DNA from: Sympetrum striolatum
Lineage: Eukaryota; Arthropoda; Insecta; Odonata; Libellulidae
Assembly (NCBI GenBank): GCA_947579665.1
Contig: OX388345.1
Location: forward strand, 59,387,454-59,451,453
Reading direction: 5' to 3'
Length of the DNA stretch: 64,000 nucleotides
The position numbers were made by a program, and so were the translations under genes. The notes beneath the pieces were generated by a model. That model was not told where the DNA came from. It ran no database searches and saw only the letters and a program-made list of their open reading frames with translations. Each line of letters opens with the position of its first letter. The first letter of the stretch is position 1. Of this stretch, positions 22,652-35,618 are shown piece by piece.

Positions 22652-25600
22652 TGTAAAAAACGTATGTTACTATATGGTAACTTAAGTCCACTTATCTTCG
22701 TAAAATGATTAACCCAAGCATCTCATCGAAGTATTTTATTTATCGTTCATTTAGTATTCACTTATTTTAAGGTAGCTAATGATTGTTTGCATCTCTATTT
22801 AACCATGCCTATCTTGAAATTTAATAAATTCTGATGGGTATTTCAGGGTATAAATTACTTTCTTGTTATAAATGGAATAAGTAGTAAACATAATAGGAAT
22901 AAGGCGTCATTGGAACGATTCAGGTGAAATAGGAAGTACGTATTACTCTAAAGAGAAGTAAAAATCGAAATCTTTACTTATGGCTATTTTTACAGCATTA
23001 TCAACTCTGGAGAAAAGCGTTAAACTGTAATTAAGAGTGTCACAGGACATAAAGCTGTAATTTTGAGGCTTCATGGCTGTATATATATGAAAAATCTCTT
23101 AAGTGGATACGGCGTTTCTAAATTTTCTCAGCTCTTCGTGCCTTTAAGTCATCCCACTTAAATTTTTCCGCATGTTTCAAAAACAGCCCTCGAGATTTTA
23201 TGATTCTGGGGAAAGGTGGAGAAAAACACGTTGCGACTACGTAACGGGGAACTCACGAAAAAAAATTCTTGGCGTCTGCGGAAGGTGCTCCTCTGTTTAA
23301 CTACTATGCTACTTATTCCGCCCGCTCTTTACGACGGTCTTGAGGTCTTCCGGAAAAGTGATGGCGGCGCCCCTTTTCCTCGAAGTTATTCACCCCACGG
23401 ACGATAAATAAACCTATTAGATCTTCCTCAGTCTTAGCCGGTTTTCTTATAAAACGTCCCTCAGTCATAATTTTTTCTGGTCTCCCAGTGATTTTTTAAA
23501 TATTTTTTTACCCAGCCCACGTCTTTGGTTGGCTGTAAATGTATCGCGGGATAACTCCTGGCTCTTAAGTTGACTGACGTGGAAACTTTAAATTTTCCGT
23601 GGGTGAAGTTTTCTTTCTCCCTCATCAAATTGCCCTCGTACGTTTTCTCATTAGGTTTATGAGCTCGATTTTAATTAACAAGGGTATGAATTGCCGGGCG
23701 ATTTTCAGTTTTTCTCCCCACTCGCAACTTTTCTGGAAAATCCTTAATATCGTTTTCTAAGACCATTTGTCGTTAAGATTTACTTTTCTCGTCGTGCTAA
23801 GATGTTTATTTTATCATTCGTTGAATTTATCGCACGGTAATTCGGTAAATCCTTGGGCCCGTTTAAGTTGATTTGCTCCCTGACTTGGTTGTTATCTCAA
23901 TTTATCTGGTATATTCTCTTCTGGATTGAAACTGTCTCATTAGATTTTTCCCTAATTTAAGAATTCGTAATTTATTGTTTAATTGATTGACCACATTAGA
24001 CTTATTTTGAAGGATATCCGTAGCTCTGTACGCCTTAATCTATTCAATATAGAAGGCAATAGGTTTTTAATTTTTATGAAATGAAATTCAAGGAAAATAA
24101 TTGAACATGAATATTCATTTCTTCTCAGTTCTGTCGTTTCGAGGGACATTGAATAACTAAACCATTTATTAGGCCAAGCTACAATTGCATAAATCCCTCA
24201 ATTCTTGAATGTATAATTTATATTACCTTTCTGATGAATAAACTTATTTCCGTATATTACAATATGATATTTTGTATACATAACTGTACAAATTACAACC
24301 CTGCTGGTTTGATGTCTATTTAACAAAATTAATTTTTACGTATTAGGTTTAAGCAATAAGGTGGACAGAACTTCCCCTTCAGACTTGTTATAGATTAACC
24401 AAACAACCTGTCAAACCCATTCTTTGAAGAAATTGTGATCTTATTTGTATTCGTATATTCACTGAAACGCTACTTTAAATCTTCAGGGTGAAATTTATGA
24501 AGAAATAGCAATAATTCGGTCCTGAGCTTATAAACTGCATGTATAGTACGATTTTGATGTATCTGTTCAGGGTAACCTCGGTAAACGGAGAAACAACGTT
24601 TTGGAATTGCATTTCGCCGAAATCATTGGTAGACGAGCTTAAATATCCGATGGGATACCAAATGGTAACTCATTGGTATAAAAAATGCCTAAAAAATAGA
24701 AAATTCTTTCAGAAAGATTAAACAGATATCACTGCTACTTTTGAGTTATTCATTCTTATTTTCATCTACATCCACCAATACTATACGAGTTGCATTCGTT
24801 AGCCAAGTTAATTATTAGTCAAGCCATCACTAAATTCCATTTCTTACACGCTGACCCTTTCATACAGATTAATGATATTGAATGAAGATGCAGTTAGAGA
24901 ATTATTGGGGTTTTCATTAACAATTTACCTTAATATTAAAATGATGATGCATTAAAAAGATTTTCACGACCCATATAGCCTTTGGAAGAGAAAATATGAC
25001 ATCAATGTAGGCAGAGGCTCTTATTGAATCAGGAATATCACGCATCTAGAGAAAGCCTTGTTTATATATATTCCCCCAGTCTATAGTCTTTCACAGAGAA
25101 AAAATATATGTTAGAAATAACCGAACCGTATGTTAGGGAGAATTTTAGTTAAATATTCCGAAAATTTGATACGAATGATTATGCTCTTGATTTATATTAT
25201 CAAGTGATTTGGTTAACCCTTACTGAAAATTTCGATGTATCATAATATTACTCGTTGTTGGGAAGAGTTCGGTTGAATGAATTACGTTAATTCGGCATCT
25301 TAATGAGTTTCGTAATTTTCAACGAAGTTATGATTACTTCTATGAACATAGTTTATGTTTTTAGAAATATCGGACACTTCATGATTTGGTTTGGTAAATT
25401 TAACTATCGTTCGGAGAAATATATTGAACGATTCGATACTCCCGTAAGAAGCATACCGAAAGATGTATTTATGACACAATGAACTTTTTAATTCTTCGTT
25501 TGGATTATCTAGGCTCGTTAAAATGAAATGTTTCTTTTGTTTTTCCTTCGGGTAACATAGAAGCGTCTTGGTGACTCTTTTAGTGGCACTGAATCATATT

Positions 25601-26379
25601 CTTAGAGAATCGATCTTCCATGGCGTCTATGTAATGGTAAATGAAGTAATTTTATAACCTTAAATCGGTGCTTAAGATCCAAAGGTGGTCGTATAAATAA
25701 CCGGAATTACGGCTCATTATTACGAAGAAAATCCCACTCTCCTCATCCGACTACTTAACGACCCCAACCGTAGCGATCTGCATAAAACACTTGAATTATC
25801 TTTTGTGTGACGCGTGGACCAGGGGAGAGAAAAACGAAACATCTGAGGCACGGGGTGGACGATCACAATTTATGCCCGCCCACTCAGCGAAAAATTGTAT
25901 TTAAATATTTTGTTTTGTCGCGCGATGCTGGAATACTGGATGGCGTTTTTACTGGATTTTAATTAAAATATATTAGATATTTGACAAGGTGTTGTCAAGT
26001 TTGCGTATCTGTATTTAATGTTTAAACAAAAAGTTATCTCCTACGTTTTCTTTTGATCTCAATATTTTTGTAAAATGTGTAAATAATATAGTAAATTATA
26101 TTTTAGTGTATAATTTAATTTATTTAGATAAAATAATGTTTGATAATTACAAGATAAGTAATTTATATGCTGTTTTATAGTCATTTAGAATTAATGCTAA
26201 CTTATAGCTGATTCACAGCGGTGTGTGTTTTTTAAAATTCATATATGTATTGTATATTTATATTTTTGAATAAAAAAACTTTATCATTTTTTATTTATCC
26301 ATGCTTATTGTATTTGCTTTTTTGTAATGATGCATAGGTATATATTTGTATTAATGTTTTATAAGTTAACATCGCCACC
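22652..26379. other. Non-coding DNA with GC-richer islands (23200-23900, 25700-25930)
   Basis: The frames at 23216-23407 and 24539-24721 have no recognisable motif. 24000-25600 and 25930-26380 are very AT-rich. Nothing structured seen. Confidence 0.45.
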
Positions 26380-26430
26380 TGTCATCTCGAATAACTGCGG
26401 TGGTTTTGTATAATAAATAAATAATAATTT
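26380..26430 (+). mobile_element. Possible LINE 3' end
   Basis: GCCACC (26374-26379) and GGTGG (26399-26403) can pair across TGTCATCTCGAATAACTGC and are followed by TATAATAAATAAATAATAA. Hairpin plus A/T simple tail resembles a retrotransposon 3' end, preceded by a T-rich stretch as in 3' UTRs. Weak evidence in AT-rich DNA. Confidence 0.25.
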
Positions 26431-29400
26431 TGTAATGTTATAATTGTAGTACCGATTGTATGTTAACTTCATTTTTGTAGTATTGACCAGACTACTGATA
26501 TATATTCTTTTTATTCTGCTTCCTTAAATTCTGTTTTCAAATCAACAGTGAAGTTTAGTATCCTGGCATCTCCTGATGACCCAACTGGGGCTCAGGGGGA
26601 CCTTGAATATGCTATGGTTTTTTATATTAATATTCCTACTTCTATTAAATTTAACTAGCTTATATTATGCTCTAAGATACTGTATTACTATAAATTTTAT
26701 ATTAACAATAAACAATATCGTCAAAAACGAGCGCGGGGAGCGTTACAAAAACTGCCGCTGTGTGGCGCTTTAAATCGTTGGAAAAGTCAAGGTCTTCCAC
26801 GATCAAAAGGGAAATTGGCCGTTCAGGTTCCGCATTTCCCACGAGGTCAGATCGATTGTCGACGGGACATAAAATTGCCTATAAAACGGGCGCGATAACT
26901 GACTTATGGAAGAAATGTGAATTACTAGCGTTGCTGTAAACAGCGGGAAGTGTTTCGTTTAATCCCTTCGCCTTCCTCTTTTTCGTTGTGCACGTGTAGC
27001 GAGTGCGTTCGTTCGCTGACTGCTCTTCTCCCCCAAACGCCCTTTTACCTCGAGATCCACTCATTCTTGGCATCCCCATTCAAGAGGACTCATCCCTTAC
27101 TCATTTTTTTGCTCTCCACTTGAATCACGCCTCTTCCATTCGTTTTGTTACGTCTTCTTTCGAGCACTCCCCCTTCCATCTTTGTCTCCGACCCCTCTCT
27201 TTCTCCATCTTTACGTTTGATTATTTCCACTTTTTATTTCAGTATCTTCTGTTTTTCCACCATAGGTTTTGTCCTTCCTGCCTTTTGCCTTGGTTTAAAA
27301 TTAGATCGCTCGTAAAAATGAATCACCCCTTGCCTTAGGTAGAACATTAAACTATAGTAGTACATTTGATTGAATGTAGTTAATGAAAATTTCACTTCTC
27401 ACTAGTTATTAGTGATTCATTAGCTTGAATTAGACTGCTGAATTTTGAGTTGAAGTTTATGAGTAGGCCAGCATATTCAAAACCTCAATAACGGTAGAAT
27501 TCTGTAAAAATTAATATAAAAATAGATGTTTCTTTACCCTGTTCTTTTACATAATGATCCATCTGTTAAATTTGCTTGCAATTTTTTATTGTAAACACGT
27601 AGTTTCTTTCAATTACATCCAAGATAAACACTCTTATTTATTTAAGTGACCAAATATACCTAGGTATTTAGCTGCGTTCTTCGTTTTCTCGAAATATCGT
27701 AATCACAAACAAGAAAAAGCTCATTTTCTTATATGACGTTAATAAGAACTATTATAAGAATTCCTTAATGCTCACTTAAAAATGATGTAGGTATAATTTA
27801 TGATTGATAGTACTTTTTATGACATCCTTAAATTTTTGTGTGTGTACTAATAAATATAGCGCAAAACAACTAGAGAAGAATAGAAAAGGATAAAGAGTAG
27901 TCACCGACACGAGAATTATATTTGGAAAATAAATAAAAATGTTGAAATCATGTATAAATGACTATACTATTAGTATAAAATTTTTACCTTTATTTGACAC
28001 TACAGCTGGCTTTAATTACATTATTCTTCTAATTAAGTTAACATAGTATATGTAAGAGCGATTATCTTGAACGCAGTTGTTCCTAATTCACTCAATATAA
28101 ATACATGATTAGGAAGGAAACTTTCTATGTTTACAGTTTATATCCTCAATGCTTTGTAGTTTATTATTATGAGTTTAACTCTTAGATATATATGAAATTG
28201 AATCATTCGATTTTTACCACGGAAGGAAACCAGTAATTAAATTGCATTTTGATCGATCATCATTGTTTAAAGGTCAATTGGTTTCGTTAACTGTGTTATG
28301 AATGTCATGAAAAAATAAGAAGGATTTCAACGAAGTTTTGAAAAATAAAGAATTAATAACAGGAAGCAATGCCTAATTAAAAAAGCCCAGTGTTGTTCAC
28401 TTAAACACCTGGAATATCAATTTGACTTCATCGTCATCACCTATTATTTACCATTAGTAAATAGAAGTTGCGTAATCGCGATTCTAATAAATATTACTTC
28501 TGCGTACTTCCTTGGAGATAATATCAAGCACTCGCCAAAATTTCACATTCATCCCTCGTTACTTTTGTCCCTTTGTGATTCAAGGGTGGAGCGTAACAAG
28601 TGATTCAAATTCCCTTTTCCTTCCCTTAAATGAAACTCACTCTTTCCATTTCGCTCCCTCTTTTTCAACTCTCCTTCACGATATCTTTCACTCCCAGCTC
28701 TTCAACTTTCTCCCCCCCTTCAACTGATTCCGTTATACGTGGCCTTTAGCGCGACATTTCGTCTCTCAGATTTTTTCCTCCCCATTCCCCGCCTCAATGG
28801 CAGCCCTTGTGCTAAGCTTTAATTCTATCGATCATCCGAGTGTGGATTTTATTTTTTCGGACATCAAGGCCTTCTCTGGGATTTCATTCATCGAAATGTC
28901 CCTACAAGTAAGACTGCGTTCGGACTTATAACATTCAAAATGGAAGTGGTTATTTTTGTCGGGGAGATTTCTTTTCCGTTTTCTCTCGGGGCCGCAGTTT
29001 GCTAAGGAGTGGAATGTTGTTCGGAGGTTTATTTTCAGAGTAATCGATTATTTTTTCGGTGGGGGAAACTTTTGTTCGTGCGTTGTTGGTAGCTAGGGAC
29101 GCGAGATCTTATTTAAAGCGGTCCCTTAAGTGTTTACTGACGCAAGGGTGACCCAAATATCGGCATTTCTAATGTCTTATGGTAAATGTGAGGCTTTTAA
29201 GCCAGTCTCCCGGTTGGAGTGCCATTGTTTAACTGGGCTCTTCCCATTGCCATCTATTATCTCACAGTTTTCGTGTCAAAAGGGCAAAGTAGAACTTTTG
29301 TCACGATTATGGAATTTGCCACTCGACAGAAGTTGAAAACGCTTTCAAAGATTTTTATTCATGTATTCTCGAACCGTTATCTATTAAAGAAAATGTAATT

Positions 29401-29759
29401 TGGGTGCTTATGATGGCTCTAGGATTCGAGAGAGATCAGCTCCTATAATTTGGAAATAGAATAGAGTGCTTCTAGCCGATTTCCCCTTATCAGAGGCATA
29501 ATTTGAGACATCAGTTTTTAGGAAAATCAGTAAGGAAAAGCTTATTTTACTAAGATTCGATGTAAAACCATTAGATTTGGTTTGATTCCTCTACTATTAC
29601 AGTAGAAAATTTTCAAAAAATTTATTTTAATTCACGCTAAAAGAACTTATGACCCCTAAAAATGTATTTTAAAGGTTTTTGAAATGCTTTTATATATATT
29701 ATCAACTCAATTTTGATAATTAAAATAGAAAAAAATATTTTCAATGTATGCTTTTCATG
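26431..29759. other. Non-coding DNA with pyrimidine-rich islands (27010-27260, 28590-28720)
   Basis: The frame 27003-27338 (111 codons, plus) spans a C/T-rich run and reads as Ser/Leu/Phe/Pro-rich simple sequence, not a protein. 26720-27000 and 28750-29130 are GC-richer. The remaining parts are AT-rich with nothing recognised. Confidence 0.45.
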
Positions 29760-29880
29760 CAGAATGAAAACACTTCGTACTTTTCCACAGAAAATTTATT
29801 TTGCGACCGGTTTCATAAGCGAACTTACATCTTCAGGCTTTCCACGAAGTCACGCCTTCTCATATCGATTATATGTTCCT
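29760..29880 (+). repeat. One-sided relic with GACCGGTTTCA core
   Basis: GCGACCGGTTTCATAAGC (29803-29820) followed by ACATCTTCAGG (29827-29837) has the same core-plus-TTCAGG order seen or implied in the fold-back elements. ACACTTCGTA (29770-29779) and TTTCCACGAAGT (29840-29851) give weak flanking complementarity. Likely a decayed member of that class. Confidence 0.45.
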
Positions 29881-30025
29881 CATCCTTAAATACATAAGTT
29901 TTGTATCACATATTGTTGTGAGTTTATCCTCCTTTACAGTGGTTATCTTTTGCTACCTATTTTATTTTTCTAACATTTTCGGCATCCACTTATGTAGAAA
30001 AGTGGCGATTCCTAATTATTTTTAG

Positions 30026-30537
30026 TTTCTCCCTATACGTAGTATAGAGAAAGTATTGTATTCGCAAAAATATTCAACCTCAACATTTTGATGGAAATAG
30101 ATGTTTTGGGACCCATAGAGCTCATTTTTGGTATTTTACCGAACATGTCTGTCTGTGTGTCTGTCTGTCTGTCTGTGGTAAAAAAGTTTGTGTGCGCTTT
30201 ATCTTAAAACTTAATTATTCGATCATTTCCAAACTTTATATTTAGTATTTTCCTAACAATGCCAAAAGTTGATTAGTTTTTGGTGAATATCGCTAAACCG
30301 GAAGTTCCGGTTAAACGGGAACAAAAATTTGTTTCTTTAATATCTCCCTCAGAATGCAATGTAGGTATATACAATTTTGTACCAAAGTTATAGATAATAT
30401 TTTTTTTACTACAAATATTTTATGAAACATTTTCCTGTACCACTCATTGTTTTGGAATTATTTATATATTACCGGCATAGGCTTCTTTTTTCAATAAATA
30501 TGGAGAAAATCATGTGTTGGCCACATCAGATTTTTTT
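30026..30537 (+). mobile_element. Dispersed repeat family 1, copy B (one internal unit)
   Basis: It starts with TTTCTCCCTATACGTAGTAT and ends at the ATCAGATTTTTTT word, exactly as in the copies at 811-1498 and 36081-36763. It is about 175 bp shorter because only one internal CCGGAAGTT unit is present: the start is like unit 1 of the other copies and the end like unit 2. The word AACCGGAAGTTCCGGTT at about 30298-30315 is an exact odd palindrome. No coding capacity. It lies directly against the decayed coding relic that begins at about 30540 on the minus strand. Confidence 0.85.
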
Positions 30538-30539
30538 CT

Positions 30540-31260
30540 CATGAATTATCCAAAATATTTCCAAAGCTTCTCGATTTAAAATTTGTCTATTGGAAAGCGG
30601 ATTTCTCTACGCATTCCATCTGCACTGTCAAGGAGAGAGGCATTCTATTTCTCTCGATCTTGTCCTATTTTGTCATTATCACCGTTCAATTTAGTCAATT
30701 CCGCTCATTTTCGTGGAGAACCTATTTCACTTCTGTAGAAAGTGGTTTGCCTCTTCTAGAGTACCTCTGACCCTTAGGTATCCTCGTCTGGGAAATTTAT
30801 TTAGGCACAAACTTGAAATGGAATACCCATTCAAAGTATCTTTTGATATTCCATTAACGTTAGTCATTGAGATCTGTCGAAAGTCTTTCCAAACTATAAA
30901 GGAGGTTGAGGAAACATTCTCGAATTCAGAGATTCCTCGAATAGTAGCCTCTTCATTCCAATTAACCCTTTTGTCCACTTTAACCTCCGGGACTCTCAAT
31001 GGAATTTTTACACACCTTCACCTCAATCACCTGATCGTTTTCAATGATAATTTTCCTTCTTGTTAGTTTTTGATATTTAATGAACTATCAAAAATTGGCC
31101 TTGGCATTTTTCTAATTTGAAATGATGGCCAAGTGATATAATGTATCCGTTGTCTGTTTGTGGAAACGATTCTTATCGATATTTTAGCAAAGTTATTGAT
31201 TTATTCGAGTTCCTCCAATCCCTTTTGTATTACTGGGCATTCTTAAATGTCTATATTTTT
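30540..31260 (-). pseudogene. Unassigned decayed coding relic
   Basis: The minus-strand frame 30999-30727 (90 codons, first codon TTG) reads like real protein: WNEEATIRGISEFENV (about residues 14-29), SFIVWKDFRQISMTNV (33-48), SLCLNKFPRRGYLRVRG (63-79) and LEEANHF (81-87). Upstream, after an apparent frameshift, RRKIIIENDQVIEVKV (about 31058-31013) and, further up in another frame, RIHYITWPSFQIRKMPRP keep the same protein-like composition. Downstream, fragments such as ADGMRREI also look coding. I therefore read a stop- and frameshift-riddled copy of one coding region about 700 bp long. I do not recognise the family: a mobile-element protein, an old viral insertion or a host pseudogene are all possible. 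The plus-strand frame over the same bases (30713-31066) is probably its antisense shadow. Confidence 0.4.
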
Positions 31261-31284
31261 TCAGATAGGCATATTTATTCTTAA

Positions 31285-31378
31285 ACCTCATCCGGACGCG
31301 CCGCACACCTCCAGGCAAAAATTGCACGCGCTTTTATGAATGTGACGGTAAACTACCGTCCACGCGCCCGGATGAAGG
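31285..31378. mobile_element. Small TTAA-flanked inverted-repeat element
   Basis: TTAA lies at both borders (31281-31284 and 31379-31382). The ends ACCTCATCCGGACGCG and CGCGCCCGGATGAAGG are inverted repeats with about three mismatches. Inside is a separate hairpin, GACGGTAAACTACCGTC (31343-31359). TTAA duplication is the signature of piggyBac-type insertion, so this is a candidate piggyBac-class MITE of only 94 bp. It is CpG-rich against an AT-rich background. Confidence 0.55.
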
Positions 31379-31382
31379 TTAA

Positions 31383-34300
31383 GGGTAGTTCTGAAATATT
31401 TACGTCATAAGAAGCAAATAATGCAAAATTCAACAAACTGGAACTTATCTTGAATTAGTATGTACCTTTGTTCATACCCTGAAGACTGAAGCGTTCTCTT
31501 TGCATTAAGCATTATTTTCTATTTTACCATATGGTAGATGATGAACTGATATGCAAATGTAACGATTGTAATAATACAAGCTGCATCTTTTTTACCTCAA
31601 TCAGTACGGTGGTAGTATTGGACGAATCTAGAAGAAAGAAGGATTATGAAGTGTTTAGGAGTTTTAAACATACAAGGGAAAATAACTACACCAAGTGCAA
31701 GAGATTATTTTTTATTTTGCATGATTCCATATCAATCCAACTGTCAGGAATATTTTAAAAAAAGAAGTATTGAATATATTTACGGCTGTGATTGATGTAC
31801 AAAGGATAAACGCAACCCTAAACATCGCATCACAAAATTCGCTGTCAACAAATTTTATAAAAAAATACAGTTTATATTCATAATTGATGAAGTGATGTAA
31901 TGTGTTATAAGTATGTAACGGGGACAAGTAAGGTAATATTTTACAGGAATTGGAATCTATTTCTTCATAGCAATGTCGTTCGCTTTTTTCACATTCGAGG
32001 AAAAATTGGAAAGAATTCCTAGTTTTTGCATTTCGAGTAAGAAGACTATCAAAAATGGGACGTAAATGTCTACATTTCTTAGCGATAGGGGTGCGTTGAA
32101 CCGTTCCGAGAGTTTTTCTATATCTCAGCAGAGAGAACTTTTCCGCTCAACGAAGTCTTGCGCCTCTCCCAAGTGCCTCGAGTGCCCTTGTGCATTGGCC
32201 TTTCCCTCCTCATTACGATCCCCACCGCCAGATGTCCTCCCACACACCACTGGCAATCATCCAGAATCAGCGTCTTAACCTTTACGTTCTGTAACACTCT
32301 CGCCTTGTAATCTCATAAACAAACTCGGGCATCAACGCGAATGGCCTGCAAAAGGTGAGAAAGAATTAAACTCTCAGAAGTGCTTCCTCATATCTGCAGC
32401 CTTTCCGACAGAGTTGCATCTTGGGAGAAGGATACGTTTCCGGTGTTTTTAAGGCCCATCGTAACCGTTAAAAATCTAACTCCGCCGTTAAGATCCGTCC
32501 AATTATCGCATCTTTAGCGAAATCCGGCGATTAAAGGGTGAAATAGGGCCCCGCGAGCGTGTTCGTCGCAAATGGGATGATTGACGGATGCGTCTTGCAG
32601 TGAAGGGCCCATTTAACCGCTCCGCCGGATCTAATAAGAACCTTGGCAATGCACTCCGAGCGCCATTAAAACGGGTGCGCTAAAAAACGGATGGACACGA
32701 ATTCCGCACGCGCTAAGCGTTGCTCGTTTGTTTTTTTCGAAAAATTTCGGTTTGATTTATGCTCTCCGATTTTACCGCCCCCTTCTTTTAGCGGAGATGA
32801 ATTTAATCGACGGACAAATACTTGCGTTGAGTGATATATGGCGCTTTACTCGAAAAACATCCTCATTCTTTCGCGTTAAGGCCACTTTGTATTCTGTTTC
32901 CTCCCTATCATTATCTCCGCGCATATATTTTGTTAATTGAAGTGAGGCGCTTTGTTCGCACTGCTGATTTAATTCCTCTCGCCGGACGCTATTCGTTACG
33001 GATGGGCTCCATTGTCTAATGCAGATGTTAATGATTAATTCATACGGATGCTTGCATGCGACCAATTAAAATGCTTTGGAATGTTCGCGATATCATCTAG
33101 CTCGCGTTTTTCGGTAGCTCTCAATTGAAAGATTGTTTCGATTTGGATTTCTCGATAGCATGCGTTGTTGTATTAATTCACTAAATACTGATTCATTGTG
33201 TTGAATGGAGGGAGTTGTAATGAAATTCAATTTGGTTAGTTTATGCATGTACTTTTGCTTCGATGGTTCGTAAATCTGTCATGGATTGAATAGAAGAAAC
33301 TAGAACGGTTAATTTAGCTAAGTATAGGTGTAGAAGTTGGTTTTGTATCTCTACGTACTATTTAGTACATTTAGAAGCGGGTTGAACTTCATTCAGAATG
33401 AACATCAAAATATTACCCTTATATATTTGAAAAATAATTTGTTGTTACTAATCTAAAAAAATTTGGGTTAAACCAGCTTTTCAGATTATTGGCATAACGA
33501 ACTCCAATGCTGGAGACTTCTTCAGGGTTGGATTTTATTTTCAACCATGGAGATTTTAGATTTGTGACATCTAATGGATCCTCAACTAAATTATTTACTT
33601 TATTCCTTATTATTATTCGTTTTGTTATTTAATAGCAATCAAAATGAAAAAAAGCTTCTGTTATGCCTCTTGAAAGCCATATTTTGCTGTTATTTAATGT
33701 TTACGATTTTTTATCATATTTTTGAAAATATCCACTTTATTTACAATTTTTGAATTGGCGTCTCTGTGGTTACAATACAATTCTCCCCAATGTTTTCAAT
33801 TAATAAGTTAGAGTTCATTACTTCCTGTATCTATTAGCTCTTCAATCTATTGATTGCTTCCTTTTAGAGCGAATCGTTCTATTTTCATTCTCTGATGGCT
33901 TAAATTGTAATTAAAGAGGTATTTGCTCTTACAGTAGATTGGCCATTCATTTTTTTAGAGTTTGTCAAGAATCAACTTTTCTGAATCACATTGCTTGCTT
34001 AGTTAAGTGAATTTTCCCATAGAACGAAATGAATTTCAAAGTGTACACTGCAATTGAAGAATATGAAAACGAGCATTTTACTTGGTCCTCGAATCCTTTT
34101 TCTTCTTTTGAATTGCCACTTCATCGCAATCGAATCCATTAATTTCCTTACCTCTGATATAAAATTGCATTTACTTTCAGAACATTGATTGCTTAACTGT
34201 GCACCTAACTCACCTGCACTCCCTTTTTACGTATGGTTGCTACTTGAATGTTTTGCTCTTCGAGTAGATGAAGTGTTATCGAGAATTTTTTAAATGCACT

Positions 34301-35618
34301 CGTTGTATTACATCTGAAATGTATTTTGTATTTATTGTTTACGGAGAAACTGCACCGTAGCGGTTAATACAGATTAACCAATTTCTATTCGTAAAATTTC
34401 GTGGTCAATGTGAAGGATATTTCGAATGACCTGATATTTAGAAATAATAATTTTGCTTTTAAAAATTCATCTAATTATCTTTATTTTCAAATTATAATCA
34501 TAAATTCCAAAATATACAATGCTCTACCGACATATACTCCCAAGTTTTACATTTTTTCCTTCATTTCATCCTAGGTAAATTAAGAACTTCTTTAATTTAC
34601 GATAATCACTTTTTAATGCAACCTTTACTGTATGCTAACACTGTTTTGCGTATGGTTAATTTTTCTCCATGAATATGGAAGACTGGAATGAATAAACTCG
34701 ATTATTACCAATTAGGTCTTCTGTTCTCTGCAGTGATAGGATTATGCTTAATATCGCAAACGTATTCCACGGAAATCGCAGGTCCTTTCATTTAGATAGT
34801 GGAATCGCTAATTGAGATTAGCTTTTTATTACTCGCGGTTACATTTCGCTTCGTAAAAATAATCTTTCTTGTTGTTCCGTCGGCAGTAAACGTGCATACA
34901 GCGATTCTTTGAGCGAGGGAAGTTGAAAAACAAACAGCGCAGTATATACACCACTGCGTTTCCTACTTTTTAGAGTCGTCGAGGAGTCCTTCAAGAATAA
35001 AAGCGGAAAAAACTTTGTGTATCTTTGGCTAGAGTACACAGTATCGCGCGAATACAAACTTGCTGCCAAATTTGACGGACTAATGGCACGGTCGTAATGG
35101 CAGTCCACTTTACGCCTAGATGCATTTCTTCTCTTTCTTCACTCTCTTCACAGCCTCCCGCTCTTTTCCCTCAATCTTCTAATCGACTCACGTCCTGCGT
35201 TCCTTCTCACCGGACTCACCATTACGGACTTTTGTATCTCCTCATCCGAACCAGACTTGTTTTACATCACCAATTGCAAAACCGCTTTCCTAGAAGGCAA
35301 TTTAGGTCATCGCCTCGCAACGAGTGTGCCGTAAGAAAATCCTCGGTGTCCGTACAATTTACGATCATTCTCTCAATTCCTACAATTATATCAAATAAGT
35401 GCTCAGACTATCTGAATCTTTTGTAATTGAATGAGGAGGAATATAATTTAAAATTTATTGTTCTCTTCTTTTTAGTATCTATGCTAATTATACTGAAGCA
35501 ATCAGTATTGTGGTTTTGTATAGATGTACCTTACGTCATTAGATGTCACTTGCCTTGAGGATTCTTTCAACGCGGTGAACACAACTCTTATTTTAGAAAT
35601 TTTGAGTATGTTATATTA
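31383..35618. other. Non-coding DNA with a large CpG-rich island (32060-33120) and a smaller one (34840-35350)
   Basis: 32060-33120 is the longest CpG-rich, GC-richer island of the window. It contains several ATTA/TAAT words (CCATTAAAACGG, CGATTAAAG, AATGATTAATTC) of the kind bound by homeodomain proteins. Open frames occur on both strands (32728-32940, 32772-33065) with no recognisable product. 33130-34830 is AT-rich and shows nothing. Frames at 34839-35426 are unassigned. Confidence 0.4.

Noticed and set aside
27003..27338. 111-codon plus-strand frame
   Set aside because: Translation of a pyrimidine-rich tract; Ser/Leu/Phe/Pro-rich with no domain.
30713..31066. 117-codon plus-strand frame
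   Set aside because: It overlaps the more protein-like minus-strand relic; probably its antisense shadow.
33440..33560. Possible further GTTTC-core relic (ACCAGCTTTTCAG then GACTTCTTCAGG)
   Set aside because: The core is two or more changes away from the consensus and no inverted arms could be found.
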